A DNA stretch of 62,801 nucleotides from Bacillota bacterium (GCA_023411375.1 JAEYOW010000025.1:1-62801); one strand, 5' to 3'. Shown: positions 7,440 through 17,123, numbered from the stretch's first letter. The notes: generated from the letters alone by a model not told the origin. Made by a program: numbers and translations.

Positions 7440-9914
7440 ATGAAGAAGATTTCTTTGGATGGCCTATGGCGCATGCGTGCCACGGACAGGGATAACTGGC
7501 GCGAGGCCGTCGTGCCGGGCTCCGTGTATGCCGATCTGCTGAGGAACGGCGAGCTTGAGGACCCCTTTTACCGGGAAAACGAGCTGGCCGCCTTCGAGCT
7601 GATGCGCGGGGGCTACGAGTACCGCAGAACCTTTTCCCTCGGCGGGGAGGCGCTTGGCTTTGCCCGCGCGCTGCTGCGCTGCGAAGGGCTGGACACGCTG
7701 GCGCATGTAAGCGTCAACGGCACGGAAATCGGCTTTGCGGGCAACATGCACGTCGCCTGGGAATGGGATGTGAAGCAGGCGCTGCGCGCCGGGGAAAACG
7801 AAATTTCCATCCGGTTTGATTCCGCCGTGGAATACGCGCTTGCCGAAGGCGCGAAGCGGCCCGGCTGGTGTTCGTCTGACGCGATTCCCGGCTATCAGCA
7901 CATTCGCAAGGCGCATTGCATGTTCGGCTGGGATTGGGGCCCGCGCCTGCCCGATGCGGGTATCTGGCGCGGCATCAGCCTTGTCCTGTTGGATAAGGCG
8001 CGGCTGGAAAGCGTGTTGGTGGAGCAGGAGCATCAGGCCGAGCGTGTGATCCTCCGCGTGACGCCGGAAATCGACGGCGACACCGCCGCATGCGAATGGA
8101 CGGCCTCTGTCACCGCGCCGGATGGGACGGTTGTAACGCTTGACGGGCCTCAAACCGGCGCCTCCGCTATGCTTACGATCCATCACCCCCAGCTCTGGTG
8201 GCCCAGCGGCTATGGCGACCAGCCCTTGTATGCCGTGCGTGTGGCGCTTACCTCCGGCGGCCGCGAACAGGATGCCTGGGAGCGCCGCATAGGGCTGCGC
8301 ACGCTCACCGTCAGCCGCGAAAAGGACGAGTGGGGCGAGGAATTCTGCCACATCGTCAACGGCGTCAAAATCTTCGCCATGGGCGCGGATTACATTCCCG
8401 AGGACAACATCCTCAGCCGCGTCACACCCGCGCGCACGCGAAGGCTGCTTGAGGACGCGAAGCTGGCCAACTACAACTGCGTCCGCATCTGGGGCGGCGG
8501 CTACTATCCGGACGATTTTTTCTTCGATATCTGCGACGAGCTGGGCCTCATGGTCTGGCAGGATTTCATGTACGCCTGCGCTTACTACGACCTGACGCCA
8601 GATTTTGAAAAGTCCATCCGGCTGGAGGCGGAGCAAAACGTAAGGCGCTTGCGCCATCACGCCTCTCTGGCGCTGCTTTGCGGCAACAACGAGATGGAGC
8701 AGTTTCAGGCCGAGGGCATCGCCGCGGAGCATAAGGGGGACTTTGTCTCCTTCGGCCCGTCTCGGCCCAGCCATCACGCCGATTACATCAAGATGTTTGA
8801 ATACATTCTTCCCGAGATTTGCGGACGGCTGGCGCCCCAGACCTTCTACTGGCCCGCCTCTCCCTCCTCCGGCGGGGCGTTTGACGAACCCAACGCCGAA
8901 AACCGGGGCGACGTGCACTACTGGGATGTGTGGCACGGCGAAAAACCTTTTACGGAATACCGCAAATTCCACTTCCGCTACGTGTCGGAATTCGGCTTTC
9001 AATCCTTCCCCTGCCTTAAAACCGTGGAAAGCTTCACATTGCCTGAAGACCGCAACATCTTCTCCCGCGTGATGGAGCGTCACCAGCGCAACAAGGCTGC
9101 CAACGGCAAAATTCTTTCTTATCTGTCGCAAACCTACCGCTATCCCGGCAGCTTTGACAACCTGCTCTACTGCTCTCAGCTTCTTCAGGCCGACGCTATC
9201 CGCTACGGCGTGGAGCACTGGCGCCGCAACCGCGGCCGCTGCATGGGCGCGATCGTCTGGCAGCTAAACGACTGCTGGCCCGTTGCCTCCTGGTCCTCCA
9301 TCGACTACTTTGGCCGGTGGAAGGCGCTTCATTACGCGGCCAAGCGCTTTTTCGCCCCAGTGCTGATTTCCGCGGAGGAGGAGGGCGAACTGACCCAGAA
9401 TCCTCAAATCAATGAATTTCATCCCGCCCCCATCCGGCGAAGCATCCGCCTGAATGTGAGCAATGAAACCAGGGCGTGCGTCAGCGGCGTGGTAAAATGG
9501 GCGCTTCGCGGGCCGGATGCCTCCGTTATCCGCCATGGAGAGCAGGGATTGACCGTCCCCGCACTTTCGGCCGCATGGCTGGACAGGCTTGATTTCCCGG
9601 ACGCATCGCTTACGGAGCATTACTTTAGCTTTGCCTTTGAGGTAGACGGCCGCGCCATAAGCAAAGGCACGGCGCTGTTCTGCGCGCCCAAGCACTTTGC
9701 CTTTGCCGACCCGCGGCTGGAAATCCGGAGGGAGGGCGGCGAGGTGGTCATCTCGGCTCAGGCCTTCGCAAAGCATGTCTATGTGGAAAGCGACGACCCC
9801 GATCTGCTGCTTGAGGATAACTTCTTCGACCTGAGCGCCGGCGAAAGGCGCATAAAGGTACTGCGCGGCGACGCGCACGGGCTGCGCGTCCGCAGCGTAT
9901 TCGACCTGGCCTGA
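7440..9914 (+). CDS. Beta-mannosidase, glycoside hydrolase family 2
   Basis: 824 residues from ATG at 7440 (GGAAAGTGG upstream; a TTG three codons earlier is an alternative). The order is an N-terminal GH2 sugar-binding domain (LDGLWRMR..., VPGSVYADLL), an immunoglobulin-like domain and a TIM barrel. CGNNEMEQF supplies the acid/base Glu418 and SEFGFQSFP the nucleophile Glu517, both typical of GH2 beta-mannosidases. No signal peptide, so it probably acts on imported mannosides in the cytoplasm. It stands alone between divergent MATE and tRNA-Lys. Confidence in the family is high; exo-mannosidase specificity is by similarity. Confidence 0.9.
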   Translation: MKKISLDGLWRMRATDRDNWREAVVPGSVYADLLRNGELEDPFYRENELAAFELMRGGYEYRRTFSLGGEALGFARALLRCEGLDTLAHVSVNGTEIGFAGNMHVAWEWDVKQALRAGENEISIRFDSAVEYALAEGAKRPGWCSSDAIPGYQHIRKAHCMFGWDWGPRLPDAGIWRGISLVLLDKARLESVLVEQEHQAERVILRVTPEIDGDTAACEWTASVTAPDGTVVTLDGPQTGASAMLTIHHPQLWWPSGYGDQPLYAVRVALTSGGREQDAWERRIGLRTLTVSREKDEWGEEFCHIVNGVKIFAMGADYIPEDNILSRVTPARTRRLLEDAKLANYNCVRIWGGGYYPDDFFFDICDELGLMVWQDFMYACAYYDLTPDFEKSIRLEAEQNVRRLRHHASLALLCGNNEMEQFQAEGIAAEHKGDFVSFGPSRPSHHADYIKMFEYILPEICGRLAPQTFYWPASPSSGGAFDEPNAENRGDVHYWDVWHGEKPFTEYRKFHFRYVSEFGFQSFPCLKTVESFTLPEDRNIFSRVMERHQRNKAANGKILSYLSQTYRYPGSFDNLLYCSQLLQADAIRYGVEHWRRNRGRCMGAIVWQLNDCWPVASWSSIDYFGRWKALHYAAKRFFAPVLISAEEEGELTQNPQINEFHPAPIRRSIRLNVSNETRACVSGVVKWALRGPDASVIRHGEQGLTVPALSAAWLDRLDFPDASLTEHYFSFAFEVDGRAISKGTALFCAPKHFAFADPRLEIRREGGEVVISAQAFAKHVYVESDDPDLLLEDNFFDLSAGERRIKVLRGDAHGLRVRSVFDLA

Positions 9915-9926
9915 CGCTTGGTATTT

Positions 9927-9961
9927 GGAGCGGGAGAAGAACCCCGTCCTTTTCCCGCTCC
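9927..9961 (+). terminator. Hairpin after the beta-mannosidase gene
   Basis: GGAGCGGGA and TCCCGCTCC form a 9-bp stem 13 bases after the stop codon. The following bases lack a T-run, so it may act weakly or only protect the mRNA end. Confidence 0.4.
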
Positions 9962-10014
9962 ACCGCCCGCCTTGGCGAAAGTTTCAAGATTTTTGATTTT
10001 CTGCAAAACAGGGG

Positions 10015-10042
10015 TTGACATTTAGCCGGATTGGAGTATAAT
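10015..10042 (+). promoter_or_regulatory. Consensus promoter of tRNA-Lys
   Basis: TTGACA (10015-10020), a 16-base spacer and TATAAT (10037-10042) are perfect sigma-A boxes placed about 50 bases before the tRNA. Confidence 0.9.
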
Positions 10043-10092
10043 AGTTTTCGCTGGTTGGGAAACAACACAGCGGCTTGAGAAATCAAGCGTAT

Positions 10093-10168
10093 GCACCATT
10101 AGCTCAGTTGGTAGAGCACCTGACTCTTAATCAGGGTGTCTAGGGTTCGAGTCCCTAATGGTGTACCA
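10093..10168 (+). tRNA. tRNA-Lys (anticodon CTT)
   Basis: 76 bases with full cloverleaf: acceptor GCACCAT/ATGGTGT, D arm GCTC/GAGC, anticodon stem CCTGA/TCAGG around loop CTCTTAA, T arm TAGGG/CCCTA with TTCGAGT, discriminator A and encoded CCA. Anticodon CTT reads AAG lysine codons. It has its own strong promoter and a likely terminator, so it is a single-gene unit. The lower-GC membrane gene that follows makes it a candidate insertion site, but no repeated tRNA 3' end was found. Confidence 0.97.
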
Positions 10169-10176
10169 CTTAAAAC

Positions 10177-10217
10177 AAATCCGAATCAATAGCGGATAGC
10201 GCTGTCGGTTCGGATTT
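10177..10217 (+). terminator. Probable terminator of tRNA-Lys
   Basis: AAATCCGAA and TTCGGATTT form a perfect 9-bp stem 9 bases after the tRNA, with a long loop that can fold further, followed by ATTTATT. Confidence 0.55.
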
Positions 10218-10338
10218 ATTTATAACAGCGTACCAGAAGAACGGGTTCTGACCAATAAAGCGCTATGGATCCTCTCGTCTTTCAAACCACCAACGTACGC
10301 GTTTGCAGCAAGTATTCTTACAGTCGGGAGGGGCTATC

Positions 10339-12336
10339 ATGCTTTCTCACCTGGTCCTTCTTCTGCTCTTTTCAAGCGGAAGCATCTTTGGTGCCGCGGT
10401 ACTGAAAAAACGCTATGAGGAAGTCCTCCCCATTTATTTGCTCTCAGTCATCATGATATTATTTATCTTCGGACTAGCCGGAGTTTTACCGTACGGAGTT
10501 TTAGCGATATTTGTTCTGTCTTTGCTCCTTATTATCATTGCGCTCGCTCGCACAATCCGGCAAGGCAGTATAAGACCTTTCGTTTCCAATCTGTTTACCC
10601 CGGGGGCTTTTCTCTTCCTGGCTGTCTGGGTGATCTTTACACTTCTCAACCACGGCAGAATGAACAGTACCTATGATGAATTCTCTCATTGGGCGGATGT
10701 TGTGAAGGTAATGGTATCCCTTGATGATTTTGCAACGAGTTCCGCGTCCCATTCCATGTTCCCCAACTATCCTCCCGGTACGGCTTTGCTTCAATATCTG
10801 GTTCAGAAGGTCTATGTTCTGCTGGAACCAGGCTCTCCGTTTTGCGAGTGGAGGCTGTACTTTACCAGGCAAATTTTCTTTGTCGCCTTAATCATCCCAT
10901 TTTTTTCATGTTTTAGCTGGAGGCAGATTTCACTCGCCTCCATTACAATGGCATGCATATTGCTCCTTCCGCTTTCTCTGTTCAATGATTATCATTCAAA
11001 TTTTTATTCATCTCTGTATATCGACAGCTTTCTGGGCATTCTTGCCGGAGTTGGTTTTGCGATGGTTTTCTTTTGGAAACGCAAGGACGTGCTGTACCAT
11101 GCCTATATGCCGCTGCTGCTTTCGATGCTGGTTCTTACCAAGCAGGCTGGCTTGATCTACGCGGTGTTTCTAGCTCTGTTTTATGTTGTTGACTCTGTAG
11201 GAAAAGAAATGCCACACAGAGTGCGCCGCCTTGGGTTGCAGGCGTCTGCCGCTTTGCTGGGCGTTCTTCTACCGCAGCTGCTATGGAATTATGAGGTCGC
11301 CAGCAATCAGGTCAATTCGATATTTCAACCGACGCTTGGCTTCTCCAGGCTATTGGATTTCACGGTCTATCAGCGCCAGCCCTACCTGATCGACGTCTGG
11401 AACCGCTATTTCGAAAAATTGCGTACCGGCGGGGTAGCGGTGGGCGCAACCGGCTGGAGCATTCCATATTATGCTCTGTTGCTTTTGTTGCTTGGAATTT
11501 TTGTGCTTTTATTGGTAGTGCTGCAAAAGCAAAATAGGCATCAAATTTCCCTGCTGATATCCGCCCTTGGAATCCTCCTTCTTTGTTCCGTCTATCTGGT
11601 AGGCTTGGCGGTCATCTATATGGTGCAGTTCAGCCAAGAGGAAGCTCTTGCCCTCGCGTCTTTTGATCGCTATGTTCGTATTGTGTATATGATGCTGCTG
11701 ATGATGTGCGCCTTGGGCAGCATCCAGGCTATCGCGGCGCTTGAGGGCAGAAGGTTCCTTGCAATCGCAGTCGCTGCCGTGGCGGTATGCGTCTTTACGC
11801 CATGGAACAACGTACGGGATTTCGTCAGCAGAAGGAGCGTAAAAGCCGGCATTGCCTGGCGGCTGCCGTTGGATGTATTGTGTGACGAGGTAAAGGCGGT
11901 GGCGCGGGACGAATCGGCCCGCGTGTACATCATCGCCCAGGACACGACAGGAAACGAGTATATGGCAATGAGATATGTTTTCCGCCCATACATCGTCAAC
12001 CCTTGGGGAAGCTGGAGCCTGTGCCTGCCGGATGGCGAAAGCGGCGAGGGACCGCAAAGATTTATTAATCCACAGGAATTGGCTGTGGATATCGTTGCAA
12101 ATTATGAATATGTTCTTCTCTATAAAGTGAACGGGCGCTTTGTTGAGAACTTTTCATCCCTGTTTTCCAACCCAGCCCAAATTGCAAACAGCGCCCTCTT
12201 TTCCGTAAACAAAGTATCACGTCTCCTGGACAGCCTCCAGCCTCACTCTACCTCGCGAATGGCGTCAAGCGGCCACATCACCAGCCTCACACGCCCTATG
12301 ATCATCTCCCGCGCAATCGCGGCCGGGGCTCCGTAA
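10339..12336 (+). CDS. Polytopic membrane protein, GT-C glycosyltransferase-like
   Basis: 665 residues from ATG at 10339, preceded by GGGAGGGG. About 12-13 hydrophobic segments fill residues 1-510. The loop MNSTYDEFSHWADVV near residue 105 has the acidic D-E pair expected of GT-C enzymes, which move sugars from polyprenyl-phosphate carriers outside the membrane. After the last membrane segment comes a soluble domain of about 130 residues. No closer family is recognised. Base composition is visibly lower in GC than the neighbours, suggesting transfer. The last 31 codons are antisense to the lepB 3' end, so the original C-terminus appears lost. The glycosyltransferase call is inference. Confidence 0.6.
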   Translation: MLSHLVLLLLFSSGSIFGAAVLKKRYEEVLPIYLLSVIMILFIFGLAGVLPYGVLAIFVLSLLLIIIALARTIRQGSIRPFVSNLFTPGAFLFLAVWVIFTLLNHGRMNSTYDEFSHWADVVKVMVSLDDFATSSASHSMFPNYPPGTALLQYLVQKVYVLLEPGSPFCEWRLYFTRQIFFVALIIPFFSCFSWRQISLASITMACILLLPLSLFNDYHSNFYSSLYIDSFLGILAGVGFAMVFFWKRKDVLYHAYMPLLLSMLVLTKQAGLIYAVFLALFYVVDSVGKEMPHRVRRLGLQASAALLGVLLPQLLWNYEVASNQVNSIFQPTLGFSRLLDFTVYQRQPYLIDVWNRYFEKLRTGGVAVGATGWSIPYYALLLLLLGIFVLLLVVLQKQNRHQISLLISALGILLLCSVYLVGLAVIYMVQFSQEEALALASFDRYVRIVYMMLLMMCALGSIQAIAALEGRRFLAIAVAAVAVCVFTPWNNVRDFVSRRSVKAGIAWRLPLDVLCDEVKAVARDESARVYIIAQDTTGNEYMAMRYVFRPYIVNPWGSWSLCLPDGESGEGPQRFINPQELAVDIVANYEYVLLYKVNGRFVENFSSLFSNPAQIANSALFSVNKVSRLLDSLQPHSTSRMASSGHITSLTRPMIISRAIAAGAP

Positions 12337-12818
12337 CCATGATAATTCCGACTGTCATGGCTGTTGTCACGGTTGTCGCCCATTACAAAATACTCGTTTT
12401 CGCCCAGCGTAAACGCCGCCATGGCAAAGCCGCTATCGTTTCGCCACGGCGTCAGGTAAGGCTCCCGAAGCGCCGTACCGTTACGGTAAACCACATTGCT
12501 GATAATCTCGATGGTATCGCCCGGCACGCCCATTACCCGCTTGACAAATTTCTCCGTCCTGCCCGGATATTTGCATATCACCACATCGCCGCGTCCCGGG
12601 TCGCCCAGCAGGTATTCGGGCTTTGAAACATACATGACCTCGCCGTCGTTGAGCGTGTCGCGCATGCTTTCGCCCTGCACGCGCACGGGCTGAAAGATCA
12701 GCAGATGAACAAGCTGAGCGATAACCACCGCCAGCGCCAGACGGCCCAGCCAACCGAGCACCTCGTGCGTCACGCGGCAAAGCTTTTCGTGCCGGTGGGG
12801 GTGCTCCTTCTTTTGCAT
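12243..12818 (-). CDS. lepB: Signal peptidase I
   Basis: 191 residues, the short Gram-positive form with one N-terminal membrane anchor (about 22-43). It removes signal peptides outside the membrane. GESMRDTL gives the nucleophile Ser51 and FVKRVMGVPGD the general base Lys93; GDNRDNSHDSR is the conserved box E. Its 3' 94 bases overlap antisense the end of the upstream membrane gene. Other exported proteins in this window, such as the SpoIID-like and LRR proteins, show it has local clients but no operon link. Confidence 0.95.
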   Translation of the reverse strand: MQKKEHPHRHEKLCRVTHEVLGWLGRLALAVVIAQLVHLLIFQPVRVQGESMRDTLNDGEVMYVSKPEYLLGDPGRGDVVICKYPGRTEKFVKRVMGVPGDTIEIISNVVYRNGTALREPYLTPWRNDSGFAMAAFTLGENEYFVMGDNRDNSHDSRNYHGYGAPAAIAREMIIGRVRLVMWPLDAIREVE

Positions 12819-12990
12819 ATCCCAGCATCCCTTTCATCGGCATATGTGCTAAAATCTCCGTTCAAACCATCTATCTTAATCAAATTCGTCCCTGACTTTA
12901 CCATTTCCTTCCGAATGCCGCGTTTTTATGTAACAATGCGCTGCGCCAAAACGCCTCCAAAAAGCGCCGGATTGGGCATGCTATCATCGC

Positions 12991-13635
12991 ATGATCAATT
13001 GCCGAAAGGTGGCGTTCGCTCTGTCCCGCTCATTTTCAGCAGGCGTCCTCAGGCGCGCACAGCGCAAGAGACTCAGACAGTTTGAAAGGAATCAGCCCAG
13101 CCTTTTCAGCTTTCTTGAGCACGAGCATCTCGACCAAAACGGCCGCGCCGTGATCTCGATCGACTGCACGCACGTGACGGAATTCTTCCAGCCGCTCTCC
13201 TTCGGCGCGCAGCTCGCGCTTTCGCCCTCCATTCTTGAATATATCGATCTAAAGGCTTATCCCATCCCCACGGTCTACCCCATCGTCATCCGCTTTCTCA
13301 ACTGGCGGGGAGACGGCGCTCAGGAGCGGCTGATCCGCTCCCGCCTGCTCAAACACTATCTGCTGGCGCTGCGCGACAGGGAGGACGACCTGCGGCTCAA
13401 CCTGATCAAATCACTTTCGCTGCTTGTGTTCGGCGCGTCCATGCTCATGCTTTCATTTGGGTTAACGCGCTACCTTTCCGACCCGTTCATCACGGAATTC
13501 CTATCCATCGTTTCCACCTTCTCGCTGTGGGAGGCGGTCGACCTTTTTCTTCTGGAACGCAGGCGCCTAAACGTCGAGCGCCTCAACAGCGGCCAACTCG
13601 CCATGGCGGCGGTGGCTTTTGAAAAAAAGCCATAA
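12991..13635 (+). CDS. Uncharacterised membrane protein
   Basis: 214 residues with no family I can name. An arginine-rich N-terminus, a soluble region to about residue 135, then two hydrophobic segments (about 140-160 and 166-187) joined by a short loop, and a C-terminal tail. The ATG at 12991 has no good ribosome site; a GTG at 13009 or a later start is possible. Codon use matches neighbours, and the frame stays open without competing coding on the other strand, supporting a real gene. It is convergent with the SanA-like gene. Confidence 0.55.
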   Translation: MINCRKVAFALSRSFSAGVLRRAQRKRLRQFERNQPSLFSFLEHEHLDQNGRAVISIDCTHVTEFFQPLSFGAQLALSPSILEYIDLKAYPIPTVYPIVIRFLNWRGDGAQERLIRSRLLKHYLLALRDREDDLRLNLIKSLSLLVFGASMLMLSFGLTRYLSDPFITEFLSIVSTFSLWEAVDLFLLERRRLNVERLNSGQLAMAAVAFEKKP

Positions 13636-13686
13636 AAAGCGGAGAATTTCGCCGGACATGGCAAGCGCCCGGTGGAACACCCCGCG

Positions 13687-14436
13687 TCAGTTTTGGTCGT
13701 TCGTCGCGTCCCCGTTTCCAAAGATGGGGATAGCCTCCCCCAGATAGGTGGGTTCGGGCTTAAACGCGCACCAGATCACATCCTTAAAGCGCGCGGCCGC
13801 CTCCCGCAGGTCAAAATAGCGCTGCCGCGCATACCGCCTTATATCGGAGGGAATGCCCGCCGCCTCCATCCCCATGGCGCGCGCGTTGTAAATAGCGCGG
13901 TACAGGTGATAGGTCTGAGTGACGATCACTACGCGCTCGCACCTGAAAACCTCCCGCGCGCGGTACATGCTTTCATAGGTGGAAAAGCCGGCGTGGTCCA
14001 TAAAAATATTTTCGGACGGCACGCCCTTTTCCATGGCGTAATCTTTCATGGCGTTCACCTCGTCGTAGCCTGCGCGGCCGTGATCGCCGCTCATTAAAAG
14101 CCGTTCGGCTATACCCATATTGTACGCCTCGATCGCCACATCCAGCCGGTCCCGAAGCATCTGGCTGGGTTTGCCGTCCTTACGCACGCCGCAGCCCAGC
14201 ACCAAAACGCAGTCGCCCGAAAGCCCTTGCGCCTTATCGATGGGATAAATCGCACCCTGGGCACCGTGCTTCATCACTAGGTTTGTGGCAAGTACGCCCA
14301 CGCCCGCCGTAAGCGCCGCGCAAAGCGCAAGTAGAAGGACGCGCTTCCCCAGCCCATGCCGTTTTTCTCTTCCCTGGTTGTCTTTTCCGCTGTTTTCCCG
14401 CACATCCGAAGGGCAGACCGCATGCGTTTCCGCCAT
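13687..14436 (-). CDS. SanA/YdcF-like (DUF218) membrane-anchored protein
   Basis: 249 residues. Start ATG at 14436 follows AGAGAGG; a GTG 11 codons upstream is possible. A basic segment and one membrane helix (about 35-55) precede the DUF218 fold: VLVLGCGVRKDGKPSQMLRDRL, then MSGDHGRAGYDEVNAM and VVIVTQTYHLYRA. Proteins of this family (SanA, ElyC, YdcF) affect the cell envelope in other bacteria, and SanA-type members were linked to vancomycin sensitivity. The exact activity is unknown. Confidence in the family is high. Confidence 0.82.
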   Translation of the reverse strand: MAETHAVCPSDVRENSGKDNQGREKRHGLGKRVLLLALCAALTAGVGVLATNLVMKHGAQGAIYPIDKAQGLSGDCVLVLGCGVRKDGKPSQMLRDRLDVAIEAYNMGIAERLLMSGDHGRAGYDEVNAMKDYAMEKGVPSENIFMDHAGFSTYESMYRAREVFRCERVVIVTQTYHLYRAIYNARAMGMEAAGIPSDIRRYARQRYFDLREAAARFKDVIWCAFKPEPTYLGEAIPIFGNGDATNDQN

Positions 14437-14552
14437 TAAAGCGCCTCTCTGTCGTTTCCCATTTTCCACCTTTCAATTATAAAACGAAAGAGGCTGCGAT
14501 TTTCTTTCATATTGAATAAACCCTGGCGCTCCGCCGTTCGCGGGTCGGGCGG

Positions 14553-15165
14553 TCAGGGTTTTCTGCCCAGATACAGGCGGTACAGCTTTGTCCGGATATC
14601 CGTAAAGCCATAGCGCTTAAACTCCATACGGCGTTCCCCCGCAATCCCGCTCTGAAAACTCAACGGGTTCCCCTCCGGATGGGCGGTATTTCGCGTATAT
14701 CCTGCGGTTTACCAAATTGCCCGCGTCATTTTCTCTGTTGGGATAGGGATGGTTCCAAAACAGGGCAAGCGCGCCGCCGGGCTTAAGGCAATCCATCACC
14801 CGGCGGTATCCCTCTCCGGCTGGCAGCCAGTGAAAGGCCGTAGCGCAATACACAAGATCAAACGCATTGCCGCCGGGCAACGCATTCATAAAATCGGCAT
14901 GAACCGCTTCAAAACGGTCATGCCCACTGAATTTTTTCTTGACATAATCATGAAGCTCCCGCCCAAGCTCGACGGCCATGACCGCGCAGCCCGTGTTCAA
15001 AATGGGCAGGGTGGCCTGCCCTGTGCCAATGCCGATCTCCAGCGCCCGGCTGTCTTTACCCAGCGGGGTATATTCCGCGATTTCCAAAAACAGTTCCTTC
15101 GGATACGCGGGCCTGCAGCGATCGTAATCTGCCGCGTCCTCGGTAAAGGCCATGCGCAAATCCAT
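14553..15165 (-). pseudogene. Class I SAM methyltransferase gene broken by frameshift and internal deletion
   Basis: The first frame (14617-15165, 182 codons) encodes a normal methyltransferase N-terminus: LEIGIGTGQATLPIL is the SAM-binding loop and VYCATAFHWL the acceptor-side motif. It ends early at GGTPYGV. The neighbouring frame continues the family with RYGFTDIRTKLYRLYLGRKP and stops at 14553, so one frameshift lies near 14620-14660. Compared with full relatives of about 250 residues, about 60 residues between the KLY and LYLGRKP parts also seem missing. Frame change is read directly; the deletion is judged from family knowledge. A sequencing error cannot explain the deletion. Confidence 0.65.
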
Positions 15166-15262
15166 CCGTTCGTCCCCCGATCCGTCAATTCAAAAAGCGC
15201 CCCATCCGCCTTACAGTATATCATACCGTCCGGCAAATGAGGCGATGATCGTTAACAGGCGG

Positions 15263-17101
15263 TTATGCCCTCCGCGCGTCCTCTTTTTCCAATATCTCCA
15301 TAAACTCCGCACCCGTGATGGTTTCCTTTTCAAGCAGGTAATCAGCCAGCTTGTCAAGCAGCTCCCGGTTGCCGCGAAGAATATCCAGCGCCTTTTGATG
15401 CGCGGCGCGGATGACGCTCTGCACCTCCGCGTCCACCTTGGCGCTCATGTCCGGGCTGCAAACCAGCGAGGTATCGGCGCTCAAATAGGGATTGTTGACC
15501 GTTTCCAGCGCGACCATATCAAACTGGTCGCTCATGCCGTAGCGGGTGATCATCGCCCGCGCGGTCGAGGTCGCCTTTTCAATATCGTTGCTCGCGCCGG
15601 AGGTGATGGAATTAAACACAACCTCCTCCGCCGAGCGTCCGCCCGTCAGGGTGGTCAGCTGGTTGAGCATATCCTCCTTGCTCATGAGGAAGCGCTCGCC
15701 CTCCTCAATCTGCATGGTATAGCCCAGCGCGCCGGAGGTGCGCGGAATAATGGTGATCTTGTGCACGGGCGCGGCGTCCTTCAGGCGGGCTGCCACCAGT
15801 GCGTGGCCGATTTCGTGGTAGGCAATGATCTTTTTTTCATGCTCGCTGATCATCGCGCCCTTGCGCTGATAACCCGCGATAACGACCTCCACGCTCTCCT
15901 CCAGATCGGTCTGGGTAACGGAATCGCGGCCCAGGCGCACGGCGCGCAGCGCGGCCTCGTTGATGATGTTGGCAAGCTCCGCGCCGCTCGCGCCGCTGGT
16001 GGCGCGGCCGATGGTGTCAAAGTCAACGCCGGCGTCCATCTTCACATCTTTGGAATGCACCTTTAAAATTGCCACTCGGCCTTGTAGATCGGGCAGTTCC
16101 ACGGGAATTCGGCGGTCAAAACGGCCCGGGCGCAGAAGCGCCTTATCCAGGCTGTCGGGACGGTTGGTCGCGGCAAGGATCACAACGCCCTTGGTGGCGT
16201 CAAAGCCGTCCATCTCGGCCAGCAGCTGGTTAAGCGTCTGCTCGCGCTCGTCGTTGCCGCCGATGCCGTTGCCGCTGTCGCGCTTTTTGCCAATGGTGTC
16301 GATCTCGTCGATAAACACAATACAAGGGGCTTTTTCCGCCGCCTGCTTGAACAGGTCGCGCACCTTGGCCGCGCCCATGCCTACAAACATCTCCACAAAT
16401 TCCGAACCGGAGATAGAGAAAAACGGCACCTTAGCCTCGCCCGCGACGGCTTTGGCCAAAAGCGTTTTACCAGTGCCCGGAGGACCCACCAGCAACGCGC
16501 CCTTGGGTAACGTCGCGCCGATGTTCTTGTATTTGTCCGGGTTGTGCAAGAAGTCCACGATCTCGGTCAGGGCTTCCTTGGCCTCGTCCTGCCCCGCCAC
16601 GTCGGCAAAGGTTTTGCCGGTCTGGCTTTCCACGTAAATCTTCGCGTTGGATTTGCCAAACTGCATAGCGTTGCCGCCCATGCGCTTTGTCATCATCCGC
16701 CCCAGCAGCTGGCCGATCACCACAAAGAACAGGATCGGGAACACCCACGACATCAGGAAGCTCAGCAGCGGGCTATCCTGTGTGGGGATGGTCGCGGTAA
16801 ACTTCGCGCCGGACTGGTACAGCCTATCTACCAAACCGTCGTCCGGCATGCGCCCGGTCTTGTAAAGCGTGGTCTTGCCGTCCGCGTCCTTGGTGGTAAA
16901 AAGGATCTGATCCTGTTCCAGGGCTACCTCAGCGATTTCCTTCCGCTCGATCATGCTCATAAAATCGTTGTAGCCCACCTCCGTCACCGGGGTGGAGAAC
17001 AGCAGCGGAAAGACCAGCGCGTTCAAAAGCATGATCACAACCATGGCGATCAGGTAATAAAATATCAAAGGTTTTTTCGGGGACTTATCGTCTACCTTCA
17101 T
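15263..17101 (-). CDS. ftsH: ATP-dependent zinc metalloprotease FtsH
   Basis: 612 residues from ATG at 17101, with GGAGG 7 bases upstream. Two membrane helices (about 11-34 and 113-133) flank an extracellular domain. The AAA module has Walker A GPPGTGKT (206-213), Walker B VFIDEID (262-268) and the second region of homology TNRPDSLDKALLRPGRFDR. The protease site is HEIGH (429-433), where Ile replaces the more common Ala but both His and Glu are kept. It degrades membrane and regulatory proteins as a hexamer. It is monocistronic here; a 12-bp hairpin sits just before its ribosome site. Confidence 0.96.
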   Translation of the reverse strand: MKVDDKSPKKPLIFYYLIAMVVIMLLNALVFPLLFSTPVTEVGYNDFMSMIERKEIAEVALEQDQILFTTKDADGKTTLYKTGRMPDDGLVDRLYQSGAKFTATIPTQDSPLLSFLMSWVFPILFFVVIGQLLGRMMTKRMGGNAMQFGKSNAKIYVESQTGKTFADVAGQDEAKEALTEIVDFLHNPDKYKNIGATLPKGALLVGPPGTGKTLLAKAVAGEAKVPFFSISGSEFVEMFVGMGAAKVRDLFKQAAEKAPCIVFIDEIDTIGKKRDSGNGIGGNDEREQTLNQLLAEMDGFDATKGVVILAATNRPDSLDKALLRPGRFDRRIPVELPDLQGRVAILKVHSKDVKMDAGVDFDTIGRATSGASGAELANIINEAALRAVRLGRDSVTQTDLEESVEVVIAGYQRKGAMISEHEKKIIAYHEIGHALVAARLKDAAPVHKITIIPRTSGALGYTMQIEEGERFLMSKEDMLNQLTTLTGGRSAEEVVFNSITSGASNDIEKATSTARAMITRYGMSDQFDMVALETVNNPYLSADTSLVCSPDMSAKVDAEVQSVIRAAHQKALDILRGNRELLDKLADYLLEKETITGAEFMEILEKEDARRA

Positions 17102-17123
17102 CGGGCAGCCTCCTTCTCTCCAG

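Noticed and set aside
10093..12340. Integrated element bounded by tRNA-Lys att repeats
   Set aside because: No second copy of the tRNA 3' end and no integrase gene were found.
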